Below, one piece after another: positions 1 through 7,174 of a DNA stretch of 23,249 nt. Made by a program: the position numbers and the translations under genes. Below the pieces are notes generated by a model, which searched no databases, was not told the origin of the DNA, and saw only the letters and a program-made list of their open reading frames with translations. Within the stretch, counting starts at the first letter, position 1. Every line of letters begins with the position of its first letter. Source of the DNA: a virus; IMG/VR virus record IMGVR_UViG_3300006947_000085, positions 1-23,249 of that record; one strand, 5' to 3'.

Positions 1-1
1 A

Positions 2-580
2 TATAATAAAAAGATAGAAGAATTAGCAATACAAATTTATAATGATGGTTATGAATTTAATCAAATAGTATGTATAGCAAAGGGCGGTCTGCGAGTAGGA
101 GATATACTTTCTCGTATCTTTGATGTACCATTTGCTGTAATGTCAGTAGAGTCTTATCACGGTGAAGGCAAAAAAGACGAACAAGGACAGATTGTATTTG
201 GAAACTCATTAGCAAAGACGTCACCTAATCTAGGCAACAAAGTTTTATTAGTAGACGACTTAGCAGATTCTGGAACAACATTAGAAAAATGTGTAAAGTG
301 GTTACAGCACTATGAAGGTTTCTTTATCGATGAACTTAAAACTGCAACTGTATGGGTTAAAGGAGTATCAACATTCACACCAGACTATTATACAGACTTT
401 CTTAGTACAAGTCCGTGGATTCATCAACCCTTTGAGAAATATGAAACAATGACTATTGAAGAAATTAGAGATAATTGGTTTGAGGAAGATCATATTGCCG
501 ATAAGGCCGCAGAGGAACAATTACAATATTGGATAGATAAAGCAAAGGGCAAAGTTGATAATGATTATCAAAGGAGTTAA
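2..580 (+). CDS. Phosphoribosyltransferase, purine (Gpt/Hpt) type, 5'-partial
   Basis: The reading frame is open from base 2 and enters from upstream, so the start is missing; the first internal ATG at 140 is not the start, because the residues before it belong to the fold. Three features identify a type I phosphoribosyltransferase. Bases 74-88 read IAKGG, the substrate and pyrophosphate loop. Bases 242-280 read VLLVDDLADSGTT, the PRPP-binding loop with its paired Asp. Bases 413-433 read PWIHQPF, which resembles the purine-binding segment WIEQPWD of xanthine-guanine phosphoribosyltransferase. The family transfers ribose-5-phosphate from PRPP to a nucleobase in purine salvage, a plausible help for phage DNA synthesis. 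The C-terminus is acidic and lysine-rich. The stop is three bases before gene 44, and AAGGAG at its end serves as the next gene's ribosome binding site, so the two are co-transcribed. The exact base used is not determined. Confidence 0.85.
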   Translation, partial: YNKKIEELAIQIYNDGYEFNQIVCIAKGGLRVGDILSRIFDVPFAVMSVESYHGEGKKDEQGQIVFGNSLAKTSPNLGNKVLLVDDLADSGTTLEKCVKWLQHYEGFFIDELKTATVWVKGVSTFTPDYYTDFLSTSPWIHQPFEKYETMTIEEIRDNWFEEDHIADKAAEEQLQYWIDKAKGKVDNDYQRS

Positions 581-583
581 GTA

Positions 584-1510
584 ATGGCTGGTACTGATTT
601 ATGGGTTGAAAAGTATAGACCAGATAGTGTTTCGTCTTATGTATTTAAAGATGATAGACAAAGGAAGCAAGTACAGAATTGGATAAATGACGGCGGCATA
701 CCGCATTTATTATTCAGTGGTTCACCAGGAACAGGTAAAACTACACTGGCAAAGGTCTTAATTGCAGAGTTAGAGGTTGAGTCTGCAGATGTATTGTACA
801 TTAATGCCAGTCGCGATAATGGAGTCGAAATGATTCGTAAGAGAATCAGCGCCTTTAGTGAAACAATGCCATGGGGCGACTTCAAAGTAATTTTGTTGGA
901 CGAAGCAGATCATATTAGCCCTGAAGGACAGGCAGCGTTACGTGGAGTGATGGAACAGTATCACGCCAGTGTTCGTTTTATCTTAACTTGCAATTATCCT
1001 AATATGATTATTCCAGCATTGCATAGTAGATGCCAAGGATTTCATATTGAACAACTAGACCAAACAGACTTTACAGTTCGAGTTGCAGAAATTCTTGCAG
1101 ATAACGAAGTACAGTTTGATATAGAAACACTTGACGCAATGGTTAGGGCACACTATCCAGACTTAAGAAAAACTATTAATACCGTGCAAATGTCAGTTAC
1201 TGACAACACCTTACAAAAACCAGATGATGAAGGCGCAAGTGCAGAGTGGCGATTGGGCATGGTTGATCTTTTTAAAAGTAACGACATCAGTGGTGCAAGA
1301 AAACTTATAATTAAACATGCACGGTCAGATGAGTATAATGATATTTACAGTTGGCTGTATCGTAACTTAGACATATATACTGAAAATAATGACCAATATG
1401 ATGATTGTGTATTAGCAATTCGTAATGGATTAGTAAAACATACACAAGTCGCAGACGTTGAAATTAATTTATCTGCAACAATGATCGAAATATCTAGAGC
1501 CCTAGCCTAA
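584..1510 (+). CDS. 44: Sliding clamp loader ATPase, large subunit (gp44-like)
   Basis: This 308-residue protein matches the T4 gp44 family in length (T4 is about 319) and in motif order. It opens with the clamp-loader signature WVEKYRP (residues 7-13). Walker A is GSPGTGKT (46-53), Walker B is ILLDEAD (103-109), sensor 1 is TCN (135-137), and the arginine-finger motif is SRC (148-150). In T4, gp44 forms a complex with gp62 that opens the gp45 sliding clamp and loads it on primer-template DNA, using ATP. The ATG at 584 is preceded by AAGGAG at 571-576, an ideal spacing. Genes 62 and 45, its T4 partners, are not in the window: the next genes are a membrane pair and tail genes. The call is firm; only the identity of its partner subunit is open. 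Confidence 0.95.
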   Translation: MAGTDLWVEKYRPDSVSSYVFKDDRQRKQVQNWINDGGIPHLLFSGSPGTGKTTLAKVLIAELEVESADVLYINASRDNGVEMIRKRISAFSETMPWGDFKVILLDEADHISPEGQAALRGVMEQYHASVRFILTCNYPNMIIPALHSRCQGFHIEQLDQTDFTVRVAEILADNEVQFDIETLDAMVRAHYPDLRKTINTVQMSVTDNTLQKPDDEGASAEWRLGMVDLFKSNDISGARKLIIKHARSDEYNDIYSWLYRNLDIYTENNDQYDDCVLAIRNGLVKHTQVADVEINLSATMIEISRALA

Positions 1511-1514
1511 AAGC

Positions 1515-1521
1515 ATAAATA
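1515..1521 (+). promoter_or_regulatory. T4-type late promoter core (ATAAATA)
   Basis: CATAAATAGTA begins four bases after the gene 44 stop. ATAAATA is the core of the T4 late promoter TATAAATA, which is read by the gp55 sigma factor with the gp45 clamp. The box lies 120 bases upstream of the ExbB-like start, so the transcript would carry a long leader. The downstream GTA is shared with the box at 20116. Confidence 0.55.
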
Positions 1522-1597
1522 GTATACAAGGTACAAACATAACATAGTAGTTATACTAACCACGTCGTTTGTTAAATACTATTGTAATAATTATATA

Positions 1598-1604
1598 ATA
1601 AATA
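1598..1604 (+). promoter_or_regulatory. Second T4-type late promoter core (ATAAATA)
   Basis: ATAAATA sits in a run of A and T 38 bases before the ATG at 1642, a more usual leader length than the box at 1515. The surroundings are almost pure AT, so a chance match is more likely here than at the other boxes. Confidence 0.4.
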
Positions 1605-1641
1605 TAATTTATTGGACAACTATACAATCCGGGGAGGTGCA

Positions 1642-2106
1642 ATGTCTAGAGTTTTAAAATGGTGGTTAATGTTCTGCCTCAGTATACTACTTGGATTTAT
1701 AGCATATCATTTTGGATTAATACAAGAAATCTACACCAAAGACGTTACTAAACTAAGTCTTTTTATCTTTACCTTATACATATCATCTAGTATATACATC
1801 GGAAAAACCACATACGCTTCATTAAAAGGAGAAGATGTGTCTTCTCGAATTGATATTGGCTGGTTTACTTCTGAAAGTATGTTAGCACTAGGTATGGTGG
1901 GAACTGTTGTTGGATTTATTCTTATGCTTGGTGGTAGTTTTGAAAATATAGACACTGGTGATGCAGAAACATTAAAATCTGCGTTAAGCGACATGGCAAG
2001 GGGAATGAGTACTGCATTGTATACCACTCTTAGTGGACTAGTATGTAGTTTACTTACGAAAGTACAATTAGTTAATCTCGAAACAGGTATCAACAAAGAG
2101 GTGTAA
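1642..2106 (+). CDS. ExbB/TolQ/MotA-like proton-channel protein
   Basis: The protein has 154 residues from the ATG at 1642, which follows GGGGAGG (1631-1637) at ideal spacing; an upstream in-frame TTG at 1612 has no such site and is rejected. It is hydrophobic, with likely membrane segments near residues 5-25, 38-54, 81-98 and 122-139. Residues 84-93 (GMVGTVVGFI) and 125-138 (ALYTTLSGLVCSLL) match the two pore-lining helices of the ExbB/TolQ/MotA family, including the conserved Gly-Thr and the Thr-rich start of the last helix. In that family a ring of these subunits surrounds an ExbD/TolR/MotB dimer and converts proton flow into mechanical work. The next gene, two bases on, encodes just such a partner. 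The protein is shorter than bacterial ExbB or TolQ, with little cytoplasmic loop. Family assignment is good; its function in the phage is unknown. Confidence 0.75.
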   Translation: MSRVLKWWLMFCLSILLGFIAYHFGLIQEIYTKDVTKLSLFIFTLYISSSIYIGKTTYASLKGEDVSSRIDIGWFTSESMLALGMVGTVVGFILMLGGSFENIDTGDAETLKSALSDMARGMSTALYTTLSGLVCSLLTKVQLVNLETGINKEV

Positions 2107-2108
2107 CA

Positions 2109-2921
2109 ATGGCACTTTATCAGAAAGACAAATACAAAAGCTCAATAGGCTTCACCGATTTGTTATTTAATCTGCTAGTTGGCTTTGTATTTTTATTCAT
2201 CGTAGCCTTCATCCTAATTAATCCAATAACTAAAAAATCAGATGCTCCAAAGAAAGCAGAGTACTTAGTCATTATAGAATGGCCAAACGAATGGAATGAC
2301 GATATTGATTTATATGTCAAGGATCCAATGGGCACAGTCGTGTCATTTAGAAATAAATTTGGCGGGTTGCTACATTTAGAAAAAGATGATCTTGGGTTTT
2401 CAAATGACCAATGGATAGATGAAAACGGTGAGCGACATATTATTCCAATTAATAGAGAAGTTATAACTATTCGTGGCGTTCAAGACGGCAGATATGAAGT
2501 AGCATTTCATGTTTATTCTATTAAATCAGTTGGGTCAATAGATAAGACCTCAACCATAACTACACCACGAGTTGTTACTGCTACATTAATTAAACTTAAT
2601 CCATATAGAGAAGTAACAAAGGTACAAGTACATTACATGGCTGAACGCGGCCAAGCATTGACATTATTTAATTTCACTATTGATGGCGGAGCAACTGGCA
2701 CAAAAATTAAAGTAGACAGAGAACCTAATGATATAGTGTTGCAAGGGGTGTCTAATCATCGTGGCGAAGAAGACATTGGTGGCATTCAACCAGACCAAAC
2801 TGATGATTTTAATTCTAGTCTTGATAGAATCGTTGACCAACGAAGAGCTTCAGGTGTTATAGTTTCAACAGATGCACCAGGCGGTGGTTATCAGGAAGAT
2901 GATAACGACGCCAATTACTAA
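2109..2921 (+). CDS. ExbD/TolR/MotB-like membrane protein with beta-rich external domain
   Basis: The 270-residue protein has one N-terminal membrane helix (about residues 16-40) that begins GFTDLLFNLL. The single Asp17 at the helix start sits where ExbD, TolR and MotB carry their proton-binding Asp, and the short basic N-terminus predicts an inner-membrane anchor with the rest outside the cytoplasm. Residues 53-200 look like beta sandwiches. The stretch DIDLYVKDPMG (65-75), followed by a GG and an acidic turn, resembles the DUF2135/YfaP-type domain. No OmpA-type peptidoglycan-binding motif was seen, unlike MotB or the Zorya protein ZorB. The tail (about 215-270) is acidic and probably disordered. 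AGAGGTG before the start overlaps the end of the ExbB-like gene, so the two are coupled and likely form one complex. The family role is known; the phage role is not. Confidence 0.65.
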   Translation: MALYQKDKYKSSIGFTDLLFNLLVGFVFLFIVAFILINPITKKSDAPKKAEYLVIIEWPNEWNDDIDLYVKDPMGTVVSFRNKFGGLLHLEKDDLGFSNDQWIDENGERHIIPINREVITIRGVQDGRYEVAFHVYSIKSVGSIDKTSTITTPRVVTATLIKLNPYREVTKVQVHYMAERGQALTLFNFTIDGGATGTKIKVDREPNDIVLQGVSNHRGEEDIGGIQPDQTDDFNSSLDRIVDQRRASGVIVSTDAPGGGYQEDDNDANY

Positions 2922-2927
2922 TCTAAA

Positions 2928-2934
2928 ATAAATA
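2928..2934 (+). promoter_or_regulatory. T4-type late promoter core (ATAAATA)
   Basis: ATAAATACTA lies in the 18-base gap between the ExbD-like gene and the next gene. With T4 late-promoter geometry, transcription would begin about six bases after the box, at or next to the GTG start codon at 2940, giving a message with almost no leader. Confidence 0.55.
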
Positions 2935-2939
2935 CTAAT

Positions 2940-3605
2940 GTGGACCCACTTGCTAACATTAATCTGATTATCGTATCTATACCTCCTGGAGCAGGCAGTT
3001 CGTTTTTAGGCTACCTACAAAAAGTTTATTCAGGTACTAAAGATTATAAAACTGAATCTCAATTCCCTCCATTAAACTTTTGGGATTGTATGCTCCAAAA
3101 TGTAGACTTAGTACAACATTGGGACTCAAGTCTTTTTGGTGAATTTAAAACATTTACATCAATTATAACTGAAATAGATCTAAGTTCTAAGACTGTTTTT
3201 GTTAATACACATTCCTTTCCAACCGGTGATTCACCATTTAATATGGAACATGTATCGCATGTGTTGTCAGTTGAAGGTGATTTTGATGCTCACTTATATA
3301 TGGCTAAACTGAAGTCATTGAAAACTAAAAATCCTAAGTCTTCATTTGATATTAATGATATAACTGAAAGAGCCACTAAGGCATACGAACGTCAACTTAC
3401 ATCTAAAGCCACATTTAAACCTAATACTAGTATCAATTACAATAAATTTTTCATTGATGTAGATAGAAAAGAAATATCAAAGTTTTTAATAAGGACAATG
3501 GAAATAAAACGAATTGATGAAGAGAAATTGGATATCATATGCGATATGATTGCAATATATACAAGGCTTAATCAAGCCTTAATTAAAACTACATATAATC
3601 AGTAG
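2940..3605 (+). CDS. Unknown protein with P-loop-like N-terminus
   Basis: I do not recognise this 221-residue protein securely. Residues 9-28 form a hydrophobic strand followed by SIPPGAGSSF (13-22), which looks like a phosphate-binding loop of the kinase or sulfotransferase sort. Near the end, YNKFFIDVDRKEISKFL (about 167-183) resembles the C-terminal segment of P-loop sulfotransferases that folds over the cofactor. No second catalytic motif could be confirmed. The start is most likely the GTG at 2940, because the P-loop strand begins only eight residues later and no in-frame ATG lies before it; the ATG at 2938 is in another frame and stops at once. No ribosome binding site is visible and a late promoter box ends five bases upstream. 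It may be a nucleotide- or PAPS-binding enzyme, or a structural protein with a chance motif. Confidence 0.5.
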   Translation: MDPLANINLIIVSIPPGAGSSFLGYLQKVYSGTKDYKTESQFPPLNFWDCMLQNVDLVQHWDSSLFGEFKTFTSIITEIDLSSKTVFVNTHSFPTGDSPFNMEHVSHVLSVEGDFDAHLYMAKLKSLKTKNPKSSFDINDITERATKAYERQLTSKATFKPNTSINYNKFFIDVDRKEISKFLIRTMEIKRIDEEKLDIICDMIAIYTRLNQALIKTTYNQ

Positions 3606-3632
3606 ATTAACCGAGTATTTAATTCTTTAGGC

Positions 3633-3639
3633 ATAAATA
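3633..3639 (+). promoter_or_regulatory. T4-type late promoter core before gene 25
   Basis: GCATAAATATTAGT runs directly into the ATG of gene 25, with five bases between the box and the start. The expected transcription start falls on or beside that ATG, and there is no room for a ribosome binding site on the message. Confidence 0.6.
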
Positions 3640-3644
3640 TTAGT

Positions 3645-4013
3645 ATGAATAATATTATAGGTTTTACAAACTCCCAAACAAGTTGCACGAGTGTCGTCTT
3701 AACAGATTTAGAACTCGCAAAACAAGATTTGCGTAATCATTTTAGTATCACTAAAGGTGAAAAATGGACACTACCTAACTTTGGAAGTAACATACCTAAT
3801 TACATATTTGAACCCCTCGACGGTACAATTGTAGAATTAATACAGCAAGATGTTGTTGACGTTGTGTCGTACGATCCTCGATTTCAAGTAACAACACATG
3901 ATGTAAAAGTATCTGAAGATACACTTACAGTAACAGTTAATATAGAACTAACTTATGTTCCGTTAGCACAAATAACTACGTTAGAATTACTATTTGATCG
4001 AGACACAACATAA
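3645..4013 (+). CDS. 25: Baseplate wedge subunit gp25
   Basis: This 122-residue protein has the gp25 family length (T4 gp25 is 132) and its features. DLELAKQDLRNHF (21-33) is followed by KGEKWTLPNFGS (37-48), the conserved segment in which an aromatic and a Gly-Ser follow the target strand. Then come the helix with EPLDGTIVELIQQDV (56-70) and YDPRF (76-80). In T4, gp25 is a small wedge component that sits beside gp6 and gp53 and resembles one end of the sheath protein, so it acts in sheath attachment. It is followed 16 bases later by gene 6, the order found in T4-like phages. A late promoter box lies five bases upstream. No ribosome binding site is seen before the ATG, which may be translated as a near-leaderless message. 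Confidence 0.92.
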   Translation: MNNIIGFTNSQTSCTSVVLTDLELAKQDLRNHFSITKGEKWTLPNFGSNIPNYIFEPLDGTIVELIQQDVVDVVSYDPRFQVTTHDVKVSEDTLTVTVNIELTYVPLAQITTLELLFDRDTT

Positions 4014-4029
4014 TTGGAAAATAATTAAA

Positions 4030-7000
4030 ATGGCACAGTTAGTTAGACAATCAAAATTATTTGCGGCAGAAGATTACTCTGTTGTATATGATTCGTATTT
4101 GAACGCAAATTTCAAAGCATTCGATTTTGACACTATTAGAGAATCAATGGTTGCGTATATACGAGAAACTTATCCAGAAAGTTTTAATGACTGGATTGAA
4201 TCAAGTGAATTTGTAGCATTATTAGATGTGGTTTCACAATTTGGGCATAATTTGGCATATAGAGCCGATTTAAATGCTCGTAATAACTTTTTAAGCACAG
4301 CAACAAAGCAAGAAAGTGTTTATAAATTAGCAGAATTTTTAGGCTACTCAGCGAACAGGAATGTACCTGCATCGGGTGAGTTAAAAGTCACAAGTATTAA
4401 AACAAATGAAACAATAATTGGAAGTGACGGAAGTACACTTGCAGGTAAAGACATTCGTTTTGACAGTACAACAAACATAAGCAACTTAGACGACTTTATT
4501 GCTGTTATAAATGCAGTATTATTACCAAGTAATCAATATGGTAATCCACGCAAAACAGCAGTCGTTGGGAACACAACTACACAAATATATAATACAAATA
4601 ATAGTGCCAACCAAATTGTATTTGAAACAACAGGATTAGTTCAAGGAGCAGTGGTACCGTTTAATATAGTAGGTACTGATTATAATGAAAAACTTAAAAT
4701 ATTTACAGAATCAATACCTAATCCAAATAGTGCATTTAGTTTAATGTACAAAAATGATGGCAGAGGTATAGGAAGTACTGGAACAGGATTCTTTACACAG
4801 TTTAAACAAGGCTCATTAACATTCCAAGATGTTACAATTGAAGATCCAATAAGTGGATTAGCATTAGATGTCAACGTTAACAATATTAATAATGATGATG
4901 TTTGGGTTCAAAGTATTGATACTGATGGTACAATACTTAAAACGTGGACGAAAGTAGACAATGTTTTTGGATTTAATGCAGTATACAATGACATAGGCAG
5001 TGAAGTAAGAGATATTTTTGCAGTTAAATCACGAACTGACGGACAAATTAGTATTATGTTTCCAGACAGTTCAATTGGAAATGTTCCTAAAAACATAATT
5101 AGAGTATGGTATAGAACTGGATTAGATCAAACTTATAGTTTACGTCCAGATGATATTGGTAGCACATCATTTAATATTAACTATGCTGGTGTTGATGGCA
5201 ATGACTATATTGCAAATATTACAGTACAACTTCAAGTTGGAGTCACAAATGCCGCGGCAGCTGATACACTAGATGACATAAAAACAAATGCACCTCGCAT
5301 TTATGCAAGTCAAGATAGAATGATTACTGCAGGCGACTATAATGATTACTTAGTTTCACAAAGCACACAAATTGCAAAAATAAAGAGCGTAAATCGTACA
5401 CATAGCGGACACAGTAGGTTTGTTGATTTAACAGATCCAACTAGTCAATATAGTAATGTTAGATTATATGCAAACGATGGCGTACTTGCTAAAGCAAATC
5501 ATGTCATCTCAGAAACTACAAATGATGTGACTGCTGAAGTTACATTTGAGCAGTACATTAAGCCAATGCTAGATAATACAGAGATGTTAAATTTATATTA
5601 TGATGAGTTTACGACTAGTTTTGATGCATTACCGGCTACAATTACTGGTGATACTGTTCCTGCAAATATTAGTTATACTTGGCAAGCAATTGGAACTGAA
5701 CTAAAGAGTGGCTATATAATGTATTCAGATTCAGTTATTACAGGAAACAATGGTATTAAAGGAAATAACCTAACAAATGTCAATCCAGGTGGCTGGATGC
5801 AGTATGCACAAGTGGGCGCTTTATTAAAATTTGAATCAGGCGGAGTTGACTATTGGGCAAAAGTATCAAGACTATTTGCAAATGGTAATGGAGTTGACGA
5901 CACATTAGGAAATCCATCAGGATTAGATGCATTAGGAAATGGTGCAATTAGTTTAGATGCAGCAGTACCTGATGATGCAGTATTAACAAAAATTTATCCA
6001 GCATTTGCAAGAACATTTACTACGGCAGAAAGAGCAGAAATACTTATAAAAATAACTGCTGGAACTCCGTTTGTAATTTATTATGATTACAAACCTAATA
6101 ATGCTACTTACGGATGGAATACAGAGTTAGTATCAAATGTTAATGCAAGTTACCGAGGAAAACTAACAACACACTTTCCGACACCATTTGATGAAACAAC
6201 GTCAAGTTGGCTTATGCAAATAAACCCAGCGGCAGTTGGTAGTGGATATGAAGTTACAACTCGTGCAAAGAGATACACATTTACAAGTACCGCAATAGAA
6301 TTTAGCAACATTAGTCACGAATACGAATTAGATACATACACAAGTAAAACAAAACGAGATAAAATTGATATCGTTGATAGCGGATTAATAACACAAACAT
6401 TTTTCATTACAGGCTATCTGTTTGCAGAAAATGGAGTGTTTGACTCAAGTAAGGTCATATTAGGTCTTATTGATGCAAATAATGATGCAAGGCCAGATAG
6501 TCCAGATGCATTTACTAAAGTGGCAGCGGCAGCAGATTCAATAAGTTCAGTTAAATTTGAATGGAATCATGTTCCAGATCAAAACGAAATTATTGATCCA
6601 AGTTTTACAAATGTTGTTGACGCATATATACTTACAAGCAGTTACGATACAGATTTTAGAAGTTACTTAGTTAGTGATGACACAAGTTCAACCAAGCCAT
6701 TAGTACCAACAATTGATGAGTTAAATCAACAGTTTGCCACTATTGGTGATAAGAAAGCAATGAGCGATAGTATAATTTATCGACCAATTAAATATAAAAT
6801 CTTATTTGGAAACAAAGCACAAGATGATTTAAAGGCATCATTTAGTGTAATTAAAGTAATTGGAAGTTCATTAACTGATAATGACGTTAAGAGTAAAGTA
6901 GTTGATGCAGTAACAGAGTTCTTTAATATTACATATTGGGATTTTGGTGAAACATTTTACTTTACAGAATTGGCAGCATATGTACATCAACAATTAGATG

Positions 7001-7167
7001 GGCATATAAGTTCATTTGTAATTGTTCCTGATGGAGCAAGTAGTGTATTTGGAACGTTATTCCAAATTACACCACAGAGTGACGAGCTATTTGTACCTGA
7101 TGTTTCAGTTTCAGATATTGAATTAGTTAAAAATATTACAAAAGAAAATATTAAATCAACCGGATAA
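4030..7167 (+). CDS. 6: Baseplate wedge subunit gp6, enlarged
   Basis: The protein has 1045 residues from the ATG at 4030; an in-frame TTG at 3994 would overlap gene 25 and is disfavoured. The N-terminal part has the gp6 pattern: residues about 40-95 contain SFNDWIESSEFVALLDVVS, then a segment like NLAYRADLNARNNFLSTA, where the family packs its helices. Near residues 425-450, NAPRIYASQDRMITAGDYN is the conserved segment of the baseplate J/gp6 core. In T4, gp6 dimers link neighbouring wedges and hold the ring that opens during sheath contraction. T4 gp6 is about 660 residues, so this one carries about 385 extra. The region about 540-900 looks like added beta-rich domains ahead of a C-terminal part ending in the usual SDELFVPDV stretch. 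The stop is seven bases before the giant gene. The gp6 call is firm; the insert boundaries are estimates. Confidence 0.9.
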   Translation: MAQLVRQSKLFAAEDYSVVYDSYLNANFKAFDFDTIRESMVAYIRETYPESFNDWIESSEFVALLDVVSQFGHNLAYRADLNARNNFLSTATKQESVYKLAEFLGYSANRNVPASGELKVTSIKTNETIIGSDGSTLAGKDIRFDSTTNISNLDDFIAVINAVLLPSNQYGNPRKTAVVGNTTTQIYNTNNSANQIVFETTGLVQGAVVPFNIVGTDYNEKLKIFTESIPNPNSAFSLMYKNDGRGIGSTGTGFFTQFKQGSLTFQDVTIEDPISGLALDVNVNNINNDDVWVQSIDTDGTILKTWTKVDNVFGFNAVYNDIGSEVRDIFAVKSRTDGQISIMFPDSSIGNVPKNIIRVWYRTGLDQTYSLRPDDIGSTSFNINYAGVDGNDYIANITVQLQVGVTNAAAADTLDDIKTNAPRIYASQDRMITAGDYNDYLVSQSTQIAKIKSVNRTHSGHSRFVDLTDPTSQYSNVRLYANDGVLAKANHVISETTNDVTAEVTFEQYIKPMLDNTEMLNLYYDEFTTSFDALPATITGDTVPANISYTWQAIGTELKSGYIMYSDSVITGNNGIKGNNLTNVNPGGWMQYAQVGALLKFESGGVDYWAKVSRLFANGNGVDDTLGNPSGLDALGNGAISLDAAVPDDAVLTKIYPAFARTFTTAERAEILIKITAGTPFVIYYDYKPNNATYGWNTELVSNVNASYRGKLTTHFPTPFDETTSSWLMQINPAAVGSGYEVTTRAKRYTFTSTAIEFSNISHEYELDTYTSKTKRDKIDIVDSGLITQTFFITGYLFAENGVFDSSKVILGLIDANNDARPDSPDAFTKVAAAADSISSVKFEWNHVPDQNEIIDPSFTNVVDAYILTSSYDTDFRSYLVSDDTSSTKPLVPTIDELNQQFATIGDKKAMSDSIIYRPIKYKILFGNKAQDDLKASFSVIKVIGSSLTDNDVKSKVVDAVTEFFNITYWDFGETFYFTELAAYVHQQLDGHISSFVIVPDGASSVFGTLFQITPQSDELFVPDVSVSDIELVKNITKENIKSTG

Positions 7168-7174
7168 GTAACGA

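Larger units (their letters stand above)
1511..1641 (+). other. Intergenic leader ahead of the ExbB-like gene
   Basis: This 131-base AT-rich strip separates gene 44 from the membrane pair and is the longest non-coding stretch in the window. It holds two ATAAATA boxes (1515-1521 and 1598-1604) and ends in a strong ribosome binding site, GGGGAGG at 1631-1637. No stable hairpin followed by a T run was seen, so there is no obvious terminator for gene 44. No open frame with a ribosome binding site was found in it. Confidence 0.6.

Noticed and set aside
1612-1641. TTG start extending the ExbB-like protein by ten residues
   Set aside because: No ribosome binding site precedes it, while GGGGAGG sits at ideal distance before the ATG at 1642, inside the proposed extension.
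1642-2921. Zorya anti-phage defence system (ZorA/ZorB)
   Set aside because: The first protein is far shorter than ZorA and lacks its long tail, the second lacks an OmpA-type domain, and no helicase or nuclease partner gene follows.
3994-4029. TTG start extending gp6 by twelve residues
   Set aside because: It overlaps the end of gene 25 and adds residues unlike a gp6 N-terminus; the ATG at 4030 is preferred.
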